A stretch of DNA of 64,000 bases, taken from positions 682,001 to 746,000 of the forward strand of contig VTFK01000098.1 of the NCBI GenBank assembly GCA_009617715.1, in the 5' to 3' direction. Source of the DNA: Plectrocnemia conspersa (lineage: Eukaryota; Arthropoda; Insecta; Trichoptera; Polycentropodidae). Below are positions 50,116 through 61,708 of the stretch, one piece after another; positions within the stretch are counted from its first letter, which is position 1, and every line of letters begins with the position of its first letter. The notes below the pieces were generated by a model, which ran no database searches, was not told the origin of the DNA, and saw only the letters and a program-made list of their open reading frames with translations. The translations under genes and the position numbers were made by a program.

Positions 50116-51206
50116 GGCGGCGGCTGCGACTGCTGCTAAGGTTGCTGGTCGTCGCGGAAGGCTGTGCGGCGAGGCTCGCGAGGGGGGGCTCGGTCAGCAG
50201 ACGCGGGGCGGCGCGCCCGACATCCCAGTGGGGCGACGCGCGGCCCTAACCCGACCGATCGCGGCCATGACGCGCGCGCAACGCGTCTCTCGCTATAGAC
50301 CGCCGACCGCCGACCGTCGATTATTCTCACCCGAAGCGCACGCTTTCGCTCGCCTCGAATCTGCATTATCGATTCGCTAACTAAATACCGTCGACATTTC
50401 ACAACCGACCGATTAGAAAGCTCTCTGATAAGTAACTCTGCCACTAGAAACGCACCCCCTCATAATGCGAGGGTATTTCAAAAATTAAATATTTATTAAA
50501 ACACAAACTGACAACCTCCCCCCACTATTAATGTACAGAAAATATTTTTTATTTAGTTTTATATATTAACGATGATAAGCATTTTATATAATATTTACAC
50601 ATAGAGCACAGTATCAAAAATACAAAATACATACATTTAATTTTAATATTTTTTTACATTGAATACGTTGAAATAATACTATATAGTGTTTATTGACCAT
50701 CGTGACGCATTACGGGTAATCAAATATATTTTTTTAGTTATCAAACTATTTATTTATTATAAATATGACAATAACAGACAACAAATGCTGCTACACGTCA
50801 TCTTATATTAAATATGAGAAAGTTGTTTCGGTTATATGCTGGATAATTCATCTCATTTTGATATGTACGTTTGAATATAATCAATTATATGCTGCTCTAA
50901 AACGTCTATGAAACACAATTTGACAGTTGCGAAACGTCCATTTGTTATCAAAACCAAACCCAACATAATGAAAGCTCTAAAATTATTTCTAGTTTTAAAC
51001 TTTCATCAGGTAAAGTCCAAAATACAAACTAACAACTTATCTCTCAAGAAAAATAAACGGATCAAGTACAAACAGACGTCGCATCTCGCATTTGTTCCAT
51101 AGTTTGTCTGCACTAGAATATTACACTAAGTTTTAAAAATATGATAGCGATGCTTACCGATATTGCTTCGGATTTCAAATATAAGAGTGCTGGGCAAAAT
51201 GCATTC

Positions 51207-51390
51207 AAACCGAATTTTGGTCAAAAAAAGGGCGCAAAAACAATTATCACTACTCAGAAGTTAAAAACTCACGTCAAAAGCAATAAATCGTGTCGGCGAC
51301 AGCACGATTTTATTGCTTTTGACGTGAACTTTTGATTTCTGAGAAGGAATAATTGTTTTTTGCGCCCTCCTATTGACCAAAATTCGGTTT
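51207..51390. repeat. Hairpin element with about 85-bp arms
   Basis: Left arm AAACCGAATTTTGGTC, GGGCGCAAAAACAATTA, then ACGTCAAAAGCAATAAA. The right arm is the reverse complement, ending CAAAATTCGGTTT. The loop is about 12 bases. A further copy of CACGATTTTATTGCTTTTGA lies at 51489. Confidence 0.85.
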
Positions 51391-52125
51391 ACATATGCTT
51401 CATTCGATTCTCACTTATTGTAAGGCGTAATATTGTTACAAAAAGCCTTAATATGATCGCTACATAACCAAGCGTTTCCAGTGCGACGGCACGATTTTAT
51501 TGCTTTTGACATGGATTCTAAGCAGGGACTCCCCTGAATTTGGCCAGAAATATGCATGTCATTTACTGAAATACTATAAAATCGTGATGAAATCAAAATA
51601 TTAAAAAAATGGCCGCTGACTAGCCAACCAAAATCTGAAACGATATCCCTGATTACAGATTAAATTGTAAGCAAGAATACTTGCGGCCAACCTTTAAAAA
51701 CGGAGTTAGCGTGCAAAAAAAAGCATATTACTGAGTACATGACTCAGTATCGCGAATATGATCTCGAAATAAATATTATAAGTCGTAACAAGTGTTGGAA
51801 ACAAGTAAATGCATTGAACACTGCAATCATTCCGTTTATATGCAGAAAATGAACAAACTACATATTTATTTACAAAAATAATATTGAAAAATCAGGTTGA
51901 AAACGTCACTTCCGTGAGATGAAAAAAAAACGTTTTGCAGAAGGTTTGACTGTATTTTGCTGATCACGATGACTATTTACTTATGTTACCGCCAATAGTT
52001 AGTTATATAATTTAATATGTGGGTGTATCGCGGAGAAATATCTAAAATATTAACATTTTATTCGACCTATTTATAGATATTCACATAATAAGATTAGCTT
52101 TTTATGATCGTTAATAGGTTAAGAA

Positions 52126-52164
52126 GTGGCTAAATGAAAAAGCGAGGCTTTTTCATTTAGCCAC
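52126..52164. repeat. Perfect 18-bp stem hairpin with 3-base loop
   Basis: GTGGCTAAATGAAAAAGC, loop GAG, then the exact reverse complement. It is immediately followed by a TA microsatellite (52169-52257). Confidence 0.9.
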
Positions 52165-52167
52165 CTA

Positions 52168-52239
<72 letters not shown>

Positions 52240-52266
52240 AAATATATATATATATACTTTATTTTT

Positions 52267-52395
52267 GATGAATTTGTATGTGTATATACATATGTATGGG
52301 TAGGGCCTTACAGGACCGAATTTTTTTAATTCGCTTAAAAATCTTAAAAAAAAATCGATCCTGTAAGGCCCTGCCCATACACATACAAATTCATC
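52267..52395. repeat. Inverted repeat of about 50-bp arms
   Basis: The left arm begins GATGAATTTGTATGTGTAT and includes GGGCCTTACAGGA. The right arm is its reverse complement, closing CACATACAAATTCATC. The loop is AT-rich. Confidence 0.85.
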
Positions 52396-52998
52396 ACATA
52401 TGTATATACACGGATTTTTATCACAAATGTTGTGTGAAATAAAAAATAAAATAAATGATGTAGCCGAAACCATCGTTATGTCTAGCAAGCTCGTTGAGAA
52501 GTTGAATGACTAGTGTCAGATGATAATCGATAGATTGTAAGCACCCATCATCAATTTAAAAAAGTGCTTAATTGAATATTCGCTACGTTCAGAATGCAAT
52601 AAATTGTACCCCAAAGCTCATAGTCAAAAGGCGTTGGGATACAAACAGAGATACGATCCGTACTCCCTCATGTGAAGATGTTTAAATCCTTTAACAAGAA
52701 AGGAATAATTTATATTGCCGAGATTCCAGACAATGGAGTCAGATTCGAGTATGGTACGGTACAATTTAACTGACGAATCACCGATAAATTATCAGTGATA
52801 CGTGCTCTTCATTATGAAAGCTGAGCTTATTTTACTATGTGCGTACTAAATCTCTATCCTCAATCTGAATATCAAGATCATTTATAACTGTGTTGAATGG
52901 CATATGATTTACCAGGGTTCATTTCAACAATAAATAAAAAGCATCTCGTAGATATGAAAGCTAATAATCGCTCCATTAGATTTTGATATTATTTGTCA

Positions 52999-53213
52999 TA
53001 AGTACTCAATATGCTTCCAAGTGCTGCAGAGATCAAATCTTGGTTCACTGCTATTTCTTATTTATAAATGCTTTAATAAATACGGCGATCCAGTCGTACT
53101 TATTATCAATAATTATGAATGAATCGCAGTGTTTATCAAATCATTTATAAACCGAAGGAATAGCAGTGAACCAAGATTTGATCTTTGCACCACTAAAGCA
53201 TATTAAGTACTTA
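52999..53213. repeat. Inverted repeat of about 75-bp arms
   Basis: The left arm contains GATCAAATCTTGGTTCACTG followed by CTATTTCTTATTTATAAATG. The right arm carries the reverse complement with few changes, and both outer ends contain TAAGTACT-AATATGCTT. It is a foldback-type miniature element. Confidence 0.8.
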
Positions 53214-53439
53214 TTTGAGTAATGCGAATTATAAATCATAATTGTTGACGATTTATTATCAGAGATTAGTACAACAAACAACGAATGACTCGGGTGAATG
53301 ATTCATTTCGCAAACATCCCTTTCTGATTTAAATAAATATTTGAATATGGGCAATGTAAGTTGCAATGCTTTTTAGACAAGTGCCATACATATATACAAG
53401 TTAATTCTATGTTGGCCGCACTGTCAATAATCACGCGTG

Positions 53440-54120
53440 TTTTAAATGTCAAGTGTTGGTTTGCAGCAACACATTTACGAAACGGATCGTTTAACTACCG
53501 CTCGACGTATTAAAATTGTTCAATTGTTCTACATAAATAACAATTCTGAAAGAACTGCGTATTGAAAATTACAGGAAGATTATGGACAATTTCATCGTCT
53601 TACTGAGCGAATAATTCGCAACGTAATGAAAAATATTGAAGAGACTGGAAGCGTTGGAGATATGGTAAGTCCTGTGCATCATCGTGTAACAATAAATTGT
53701 GCGCGCTATAGAAGCACGATAACCGATTGTTTTTGATATTAAAGTGAAGATATTGATGCGGAAGACATGTGGTTCCAACAAGACGGCGCAGCGTTAGATG
53801 TTTTGCGTGAAAAGTACCCAGGTTGCAATATTTCACGTTTTGGTTACATCAAGTTCATCATGCGATTTAATGCCGTTGGATTTTTTGTGAGGTTACGCTA
53901 AGAGTCATGTCTACGCTGACAAACCCGAAACGTTGGTGCACCTAAAAACCAACATCCCCCAAGGTATAGCCGAGATACCGTCTGAAATGTACTAAGAAGT
54001 CATCGAAAAGATCGGCTGCTGCAAAAGGTCCAGAGGAAGCTATTTAATTGATCTGAAGATATTGTTAAATTCATAGTTTTTAAAAACAGAAACTGAAGTT
54101 GGATCACTTTTTACGTAGGG
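53440..54120 (+). mobile_element. Degenerate mariner-type transposon
   Basis: Plus-strand pieces include EDIDAEDMWFQQDGAA, with the catalytic Asp of the QQDGA motif, and KSHVYADKPETLVHLKTNIP, then AEIPSEMY. It is the same insect transposase class as the fragment at 23330-23690. Near the end, ACTGAAGTTGGATCACTTTT resembles the usual terminus. Stops and shifts throughout. Confidence 0.75.
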
Positions 54121-54426
54121 TCTGATATTTTTAGCTTCCCCCAAACCGATAATTTACAAAATTATTCAAGTAGGCAAGACAATAATTGCTAAAAGAATAT
54201 TGGAAAATATTTATAAATTTATGTCTATTACTATTTTGTATTTTTTTTCTTTAGCCGTTACTAACAATGAGAAAAATCCGATTTATTAGTATATTTTTGT
54301 TTAATTCTGTAAAAACTATCAAGATCACGCTACGCCAATATCTGCAAAAGTCGAGCAGTCAGCATAATAATTAAATTATATTGATTAGTTCAAATATTAA
54401 GTAATAGCGATAACGCGTTATTTTAA

Positions 54427-56291
54427 ATGGCGCACGGCCCCGAAGTTGCGAGCGCGACTCGCAGTAACGAACACGCGTTCATACGAGGCGCTGATATGTC
54501 GATTCCATTCTCGGGTACGTTCGGCAGATCCGGTGGCGTGGCCTCCGCCATCGCCAGGGAGGTGAGGCTGTTGAATCTCAAAGCGGCGCAACGAGTGGTC
54601 ATAGCGTTCGATCCGTTCCACGACAAGATCAAACACACGCGGTAAGACTTGCCGAATGGCGGCCGCGAACATAACATAACCTCAACGCCGCCGATCAATA
54701 ATGACCATTGTTTATGTTTTGCGACGCAATTTTCAAGTTTTACGGTCAATGTATGCTGTTTATTGTTATTAAGTGTCAATCCGATTTGACAGTAGTGGTC
54801 GGCCATGTTGTTTATTTTTATGAATGAAAATTCACAAATCAATATGGCTGACAAAAGAAAAATGTTGGATACTTTTCTATTCGCGTTATTAGACGTGTCG
54901 GAATTTCCAATTCGCGAAAATGCTAAGAATCGATAAAACTGGCTAATTATAGACGAGGCAATCTGGAAAGTACAACTTTCTTGAAAATTTGTTAAAAAAA
55001 ATAAAAACACTGAATTCTTTTCGGTTGTTGTCGAAGAGCTAAGTTCCTTTTCAACAAAAGGGCCGAACAAATAAAAATAGTAGGAGCAAGGTCATGGCTA
55101 TATAGGGATACTCGAGGACTTGAATTTTGGTAATGTCTTGTTAACATAACTATTCTAGCCGTTGGCAATGCTGGCTGCCATAAACATGCAGTTTTGCCCG
55201 GAAAAATCGCACAAAAAAAGGGCTGCTCAATATATATATATATATCAATACGATATAATCATTAACTATTAAGAAGTAATTCAGGCTCAAGGGAATCTTC
55301 TACTTTTGCATAAATCAAATCGGATGATTAATAACCATAATTGTAACGTCTTCAACAAATTTGGATGTACCGTTTTCCAGATTGCTTCAATATTATAATA
55401 GTTACGCGAATAACATTCTTAAGTACATATAGTCTGAAATCTATCAAGTGAGAGTAAATCTCATATGTTGTTTGTAAACAATACTGACCTTAGGTTAGAT
55501 ATTATTTATAATGACTTATGACATTTAATTGTTGTTTTTCAGTTACTTAACAGGACATAATGATAATTTATAATTATTTACGAGATGTTTACAATTCTAA
55601 TTATTTTAATCTACTAAAAGTGCAATATTGCTGTATTATTTCTACTTATTTTAAATATAATATAATAATAGTAAAGATCTAGCGTGCGACAACGCAGAGT
55701 TAAAAGATTTTTATAGTAAAAATTCAAGTTTCTAAAGTACGTTAGCATTATTAAATATGTACTTACCGCCGCATTGTCCGCAGCCATAAGACTTGCCGAG
55801 AATGTTCACGGCGTGGTTTAATTCCAGGACCGCAATAGCCGGTATCGACAGATGAGCCAATTTCTCCGGCCCGCCTGGTGTCAATTCCCTTTCGGTCGAC
55901 ATTCTCCTGTAAAAGTATAATATGTTTTAATTTTTGTCTTACAGGGATTTTGCGCATTTCATAACATCTCGTAAAATCCAAAATGCAAATCCAAGTTGCC
56001 TAATAAAAACAGAGATATTCTGCAATAGGGGAGAACCGACAGTAACTCTTAAAATATTACCAGAGTTTATAGGTAATTTGATTATTTTTTTATTGGTATT
56101 TTCATTGTGCTGCAAATACTTATTTAATATTTTTTATAGATAAATTAGGCTCTAATGAAATAGTAGTCAAGACTGGAAATTTGACGTGTTTAGAACTATT
56201 TCAAATCGTCAATAAATACGTGACGCCGCTAGCTCCGAAGGAAGAAAAAGTAACACTAGTAGGAAAAGCGAGGAAATTTGGTAAAAAATGA
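54427..56291 (+). CDS. mRpL53: Mitochondrial large-subunit ribosomal protein L53
   Basis: This is a component of the mitochondrial large ribosomal subunit (mL53). Exons 54427-54641, 55945-56072 and 56140-56291 join in phase (2, then 1) to 164 residues. A conserved start is more likely at ATG 54496, giving 141 residues beginning MSIPFSGTFGRSGGVASAIA, near the family's usual size. FDPFHDKIKHTR, then DFAHFITSRKIQNANPSC, and EPTVTLKILPEF are the thioredoxin-fold core. The last exon carries NLTCLELFQIVNKYVTP. The first exon is CpG-rich. The stop TGA at 56289-56291 overlaps the ATG of a second open frame. A minus-strand exon (55906-55767) lies inside intron 1. Confidence 0.88.
55767..55906 (-). CDS. 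Minus-strand exon with internal start; possible AGO1 alternative 5' exon
   Basis: The exon has a TTTTACAG acceptor before 55906 and a GTAAGT donor after 55767. It reads RMSTERELTPGGPEKLAHLS, then IPAIAVLELNHAVNILGKSY and GCGQCG, leaving phase 1. The ATG at 55902 has A at -3. Two readings are possible. As an internal exon it joins in phase with the exon at 57032-56914. As a start exon its phase also fits AGO1 exon 2 at 44420, or the cassette exon at 46783, on the same strand. It lies within mRpL53 intron 1 on the opposite strand. I cannot decide from sequence alone. Confidence 0.5.
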
Positions 56292-56464
56292 AGCATAAAA
56301 AGGGAAACTTGTACGTAGTCGATCAAATTTACAACCAAGTCCCGGCCTTCACGGACGTCTTTTCCGAAGATAGTTTTTACGCATTCGTTATATGTTTTGT
56401 TTTAACGACCATTTTGGTAGCATTTGTGTTGTCTAAATTCATCACACTAAAACCGGTGGAATGA
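56288..56464 (+). CDS. 58-residue single-pass membrane protein, second cistron after mRpL53
   Basis: The ATG at 56288 overlaps the mRpL53 stop in the arrangement ATGA. The frame encodes MKHKKGNLYVVDQIYNQVPA, then FTDVFSEDSFYAF and a hydrophobic segment (about residues 32-49, ICFVLTTILVAFVLSKF), ending TLKPVE. Codons are of host-gene quality. A short basic N-terminus, an amphipathic middle and one C-terminal transmembrane helix suggest a small membrane or organelle protein. I do not recognise the family. There is no room for a separate promoter and no intervening splice acceptor, so it is probably translated from the mRpL53 mRNA by reinitiation. AATAAA follows at 56677. Confidence 0.75.
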   Translation: MKHKKGNLYVVDQIYNQVPAFTDVFSEDSFYAFVICFVLTTILVAFVLSKFITLKPVE

Positions 56465-56676
56465 GATTGTGTCAAAAATGATTAAGTTCAAATATAAATT
56501 AGCCAACCATTAATCAATGTGATTTTGTTAATGCTTACTAATGACCCTCAAGCACTGATTTTTATCCTCGAAATGAATTAATTTCAATCTCCCACCTTAT
56601 TGTTCTGTTCCTATTTTCTTTTAAATGTACGTATATAAATGTTACCAAAATGATTTTATTTAGTTGTTATGTGTTA

Positions 56677-56682
56677 AATAAA
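56677..56682 (+). terminator. Polyadenylation signal of the mRpL53 two-cistron transcript
   Basis: AATAAA lies 213 bases after the second stop codon and is followed by a TGTGATATTATTGTGTCTT stretch that fits a GU-rich downstream element. Confidence 0.6.
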
Positions 56683-56913
56683 ATATATATTATGTGATAT
56701 TATTGTGTCTTATTTTATTTATAACATTGAAAATAATTTTAAACGGGACAATTGAAACGATCTTCCAATTGAAAGCGTTGAATATGCAGCGCTTGCGTCA
56801 GTAAAAATAATAGCATGTTACATAGTTTTTGATTGGGTCGTAAACAAATACCCGATGTGCATAAAAATTTCAACACAAGACTGAATTCAAAATGTATATA
56901 TCTATCACTATAC

Positions 56914-57032
56914 CTCTTCGTACTTCTAATCTTATATTCTACATAGCCTTCTACATAGGTTTCTCCATCAAAGCAATGTTTAAGCATTAGCCAGACGTCA
57001 AAATCTTCCGCTTCGTTTTCCTCGTATTCACC
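56914..57032 (-). CDS. Minus-strand internal exon of an unidentified gene
   Basis: The acceptor TTTCCAG precedes 57032 and a GTATAG donor follows 56914. The frame is GEYEENEAEDFDVWLMLKHC, then FDGETYVEGYVEYKIRSTK, leaving phase 2, which fits the exon at 55906. It has an acidic start and a compact folded-domain look, with high-quality codons. I do not recognise the family. Its 5' exons should lie right of 57 kb and were not found. It begins just past the 3' end of the mRpL53 transcript, so the two transcription units overlap tail to body. Confidence 0.55.
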
Positions 57033-57059
57033 CTGGAAATTAAAAACGTAATTACACTA

Positions 57060-60000
57060 CTGTGTTAACAAAAAATGTTGTATTCATCCAAATTGTTGTT
57101 CTTCTAATCGAATAATTTCGAGAGAAAATCGAGAATTATATAGGTATATTTTCTAAGTTTAGTCGAGACTCGAGGCAGTCTCATTTTTATTTTGATTTGT
57201 TAGTGTTTGACTGCACTGCGTAAAATGTTTTAAATTTTTTTTAATGCAAATCAAATAAAAAAATGTAATTAATTTGTAACTTTATGTATAAAATAACATA
57301 AGATATAATTTTTAAAATTATGGTCTCGTGATATATGCTCCAACATCTGTAGATGAAGACATCGCCAGTGCATAAGACGTTTTGCCATTAAACATGAAAC
57401 GAGGCTCCAAAAGCACGTCAACATTGAGGGAGTCAAACTTCTCAATGTGGACAACTTGAAAAGACAGTTGAAGAGAACTAAACCCTTCGAACCTATCTAG
57501 TTTTCATAATTGAAACTTTACTTAATTTACTATTAGTGATTGTGTAATGTAGAACAGAAAACTTTTGGACGCCAACGGGTGAACAGTGTTTAAAACATAA
57601 ATTATTAAACATAGAGTAAAATTAATTGTTGGTCATAAACAGGATCAGTTTTAATGTAACAAAAAAAGTGAAACTATAATTAGAAAATATTATTAAAACT
57701 CTAGAATTTCATGGTGCAAAAAAATATGGTTATTGTATCTCTTAACTAGAGCTGCGGAGCCAGAATCAATTTTAGTTAAATAGAGGGCCCGCGTCTTTGT
57801 TTAGTCAGTAGCCCCCTCCAAAAAAAAGAAGCATCTCCGCCCCCCCAGCGACTACCCTTAAGAGCTGCATTCACAAAGAGAAGTCCCCTTAGTGCCGACT
57901 TATACTAGGAGCCAGTGCTATGTCAGAGCGAGCCTTGCTGAGTGCAGCCAGAGGATAAAGGCCCCCGAATACCGTGTCTCCAGTGGTTTATTAGCTATTA
58001 TTTTATTTTATGAAATACATATATAATGCAATGTTCAATTTAACCCTTTCTATGCTACAGATAAATATAATAATTGGACACCGTTTGGACATATTTTATG
58101 GAAAAATTACAATTAGTTATTAATAATTAATTTAACAATATCTACTCATAATATTTAATATGATATACTCAAGATATTCATATTTTAAGTAATCCAATTC
58201 TTTTTAAAATAAACATATCACTACATTTAGGGTTCTAAGCTAAACAATAAATGATAATATAGTGTGCATTTTTAGAGAAATTATTTCTTTATCCTCATAC
58301 ATCTTTTATTTATAGAAAAAATAATTTCAATAATATAAAAAGTCACAACTGAAATTTTTATAATAATAAATTAAAACAATTAAAAATTTTTTTTGTTATT
58401 GTACAAACATTGCACACAAAAATAATAATCGAAAACTAAAAAAATAAAAACGCAGCGGTCACGACAAAGGAAAAATGCATACTGGCTGAATCTATTTATT
58501 TTTGATTACAAACACCTGTGATTAAAACTAAACTTATTCAATGAGGTAAAACAATAAAAAAAAACGCCAATCTTATGCGATCCATGAGTTTTTTCACATA
58601 TGGCAACACTGTTGCGCGAAGATTACACGGAGCGTCATGATGAAAATAAAAACCAATGTGTAAAACCCAAATTTTATATTTAAATTATTTTACCTTTCTT
58701 CCATGGCACTATATTATATTCAATTACTTTTTCAGTATGACCTAAAATCTCATAAAATGTTAGAATCGAAAAAGTTAAAAAGGCTCAATTGCGTCTCATT
58801 CAGCGTAGTTCACCATAAAACAAAAAACGTATATTTTGATCTATAGCTATTTGTTTAAAATATAATAAACAATTAACTTTAATAAAATGATTCCTATCGA
58901 GAATTGCTTTTCTTAAAAAAATATTTGGCCATGAAACTATAAGAAAATATTATAATATTTCAGACTTGCGGGTCACATTCGACTTTTTCCTGCATAAAAA
59001 TAAACTGACATTTGATTTTAGATTATTCGCGAAAGACCGTCTCGAACAATGTTTCATGTCAGTAAATTAACTTAATATTGCGTAAAATACACGTGTCAAT
59101 GTCATATATACGAAAAAGTAAGCAATTACGCAAACAGCTTTATAAAAATAACAATTCATTATTGGGCACGCGCAACGACTTTGTTAGCATGAGATACTAT
59201 TTAGTAGAAGTTTCGAGGAACGAGCCAATATAATTGCATGAAACCCATAATATGTGTAAATGTATAATATTATAGCCATAACACAGTCGTGAAAAGCTGT
59301 TAGCCTTTAAAAGCAATGCATTTCATAGAGAGAAATTCTAAAAAAATGGTTTTTATGCAAAGGAACCGGATTAAAAGGCTAATTAACGAATAACAAGTGG
59401 TCTAAAGAAAATTTGTGTTTAATAAGAAAATTGTCTTTAAACCACTAAAAATTGTCTTTAAACCTAGATACTAAAAAAAAATTCATTTCAGATTTAGTAA
59501 GTACTGAAAAATGTTAATTGATAACAGATTTTATCCACTGTATCATTAAAAAAAACGCTGAGGTTCAATATTTACATTTGCATTAAAATACATAATTAAC
59601 AAAATAATCAAATCAAACACACTGCATAAAATAATAAAATAGAAACAGACAAAATTACCAGAATCTCAAACAACAGTTTTTTAGTAAACTAATCAAAATT
59701 TTCATTAAAATACAACCAAAGTCTGAAAAAGTGTATAATAAGTATAGCATATAATCAGTGGCGTAGCTAGTGTATGTGCCGCCCGGGGCGATCCTTAAAA
59801 TTGCTGCCCCCCCCATACATTTTTCTTGGAGGGTCATAAAATCAACGGCCCCGCCCCCCTCGTCTCCCCCCATAGCTACGCCACTGCATATAATATTGAC
59901 CCTATTTTAATGTAAGCTTTAACGGACGACTTTTTTGAACAAGTCGAAATCAGCCATTTTTTTGAGTCAATACATGCAAGACTGCGGTCCACGAAAGTTA

Positions 60001-60300
60001 TACGAAGCCGTAAAACAACCTTGCGCACCCATCCAATAAATTTCTCAGCAAAAATAAAAAAATATGATCAATATACATTTATAACAAGCAAGAACGACGT
60101 GGTAACTGATACATGTGATTTTGAGATATTACCATCGTGTCCCGTTACATTTTAATATTTTTTAATAGTGCAAATTCTAAAAATCAAAGCCTACAGATCA
60201 CTACAATCACACAACGATGCGATGGAATATTTTTTGTGTTTGATAAAAATCATATTTGGGATGTATATATACACAAATAATAATATTATTGATTCTATAA
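57060..60300. other. Non-coding stretch with a miniature element
   Basis: It is AT-rich, with a GC-richer patch near 57765-57980 that looks repeat-derived, and a 131-bp miniature hAT element at 59756-59886. The minus frame 57454-57269 looks like a decayed transposase but is too short to assign. Confidence 0.45.
59756..59886. mobile_element. 131-bp miniature hAT element with exact 8-bp target duplication
   Basis: It starts CAGTGGCGTAGCTAG and ends TAGCTACGCCACTG, inverted termini of about 14 bp. Both flanks are CATATAAT (59748-59755 and 59887-59894). The interior is rich in C and G runs. The ends match a widespread hAT type. Confidence 0.9.
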
Positions 60301-60329
60301 AAATAGTATAATATTTGGCCACCCTTAAA

Positions 60330-60530
60330 ATCGGCCGGCTGCGTACCTTGCTCGCGTTGCACCCTGTCCACGCGCGGCCCTGAGTCAGATGTGCAGTATG
60401 CATTTATCTCCAAATGCGTACGTGACCTTGCGGCCAAAATGGTCGAACGAGAAAATGACGGATTTACCGAACACTGAATTCGTAGACGGCCGAAGGAACG
60501 CAGGGCTCGCCAACCCACAACGCGTACAAA
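60330..60530. other. GC-rich island open in several frames
   Basis: Three readings look protein-like: plus GPESDVQYAFISKCVRDLAA then KMVERENDGFTEH and a stop; plus MCSMHLSPNAYVTLRPKWSN; and minus SVFGKSVIFSFDHFGRKVTY. A minus-strand donor GTACGCAG lies at about 60348. I cannot choose among them. It may be a lone exon of the minus-strand gene above or a fragment of a repeat. Confidence 0.3.
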
Positions 60531-61600
60531 ATTATATTTTATTATCAATAAATACATTGACGGAAAAAATCAAAATGAAAAATAATATTTAATATAATTA
60601 TATTCATATTTATATAAAATGTATAATTAGTAAATTAGTGATTAGTAATTAATAAAAACACTCATACCGTTTTCACCATCTCTATCACTATTAATTAATC
60701 AAATAAATGCAGAAAAACACCCGTCACATACGACGTCTGCAATATACTGAGATCTACACACCCGTGCGCTTTGGTCGATCAGAAAAATTGGAGAGGGGGT
60801 ATTTTTATATTGAATGAAAATCGATCTTTTTTGTGTCTGATATATGATACAAAAAATGTTAATTGAATTCAAAGAACGATAAGAAAGCTCACGATAAGCA
60901 AAATGACCGCATCCTGTGTTTGTACAAATAATACGTGAATAACATGAGTATATTGCTTTAAATACTAAGTACTACAAACAACCATACTGATTAATATTAC
61001 ACAAAGAACACGCTGCATATACATGTGTATAGTGTTTGTCGAAAATTAGTTATTATATCCATAAGTTAACTGCACTTTATTATGAAAGCCAAATACAATG
61101 GGCCAAAAGTCACTTTACAATTTAAAAATTAGATAACGTTTTCACTGTGTATTTTTAATTTATTTTTCTTTCAGATTCTAAATGTAAAAACTTGAGCTGT
61201 ATACAGCATAGAAACATTTGTAAAACACATTGAATCATACTTTGGACATTAAAGCTCCATTGTTTTTACGCGGATAACATATAATACATGCGTCATTTTC
61301 ATTAAATACATTATCCTTTTAAAAGCAGCGATATTAGACTTAATTCCGTGTTTCATGAAACGAAAGTCTGTTTAGGATTAGTGACTAGACATCAAGTCCA
61401 TGCTGGCGACGTACTACTTAAATTTATCGACGGCCGTCTATTAATGGCGAAATCACCAGATACATCTAATATTATTTCGTACATTTTATATTTTATTTGA
61501 TAGTTCAATATTTTCAATTTTTTATTTCAGATTTAAACCATTATTCTCTTTAGATAAACGTTTTAGCGCGAGATACGATGTATATCATACTAAAATGTAG

Positions 61601-61708
61601 GCGACCACAAATAGCTTCACGGTCGACTGGTCGATCGAAATCGAAGCACTGGCCACCGAAGTGAAAGACAAAGTCATATACGTGAAAAAATTAAAATGTG
61701 AAGCATAA
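61601..61708 (+). CDS. Probable last exon of an unidentified plus-strand gene
   Basis: After an acceptor ending TGTAG, the plus strand reads ATTNSFTVDWSIEIEALATE, then VKDKVIYVKKLKCEA and stops. Most third positions are G or C, unlike the surrounding AT-rich DNA. The in-frame TAG directly before it is the acceptor itself. The reading phase and upstream exons are unknown, and I do not recognise the peptide. Confidence 0.4.
   Translation, partial: ATTNSFTVDWSIEIEALATEVKDKVIYVKKLKCEA

Larger units (their letters stand above)
50450..54400. other. Intergenic region between AGO1 and mRpL53, rich in hairpins
   Basis: The first part, to about 51.1 kb, is plain AT-rich DNA. Between 51.2 and 53.2 kb there are four separate inverted-repeat structures and a TA microsatellite. 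From 53.4 to 54.1 kb lies a dead mariner-type transposon. No host gene is supported. Confidence 0.6.

Noticed and set aside
54418..55070. Minus-strand frames of 84 and 215 codons opposite mRpL53 exon 1
   Set aside because: They are antisense shadows of a conserved ribosomal-protein exon and continue into AT-rich sequence with poor codons.
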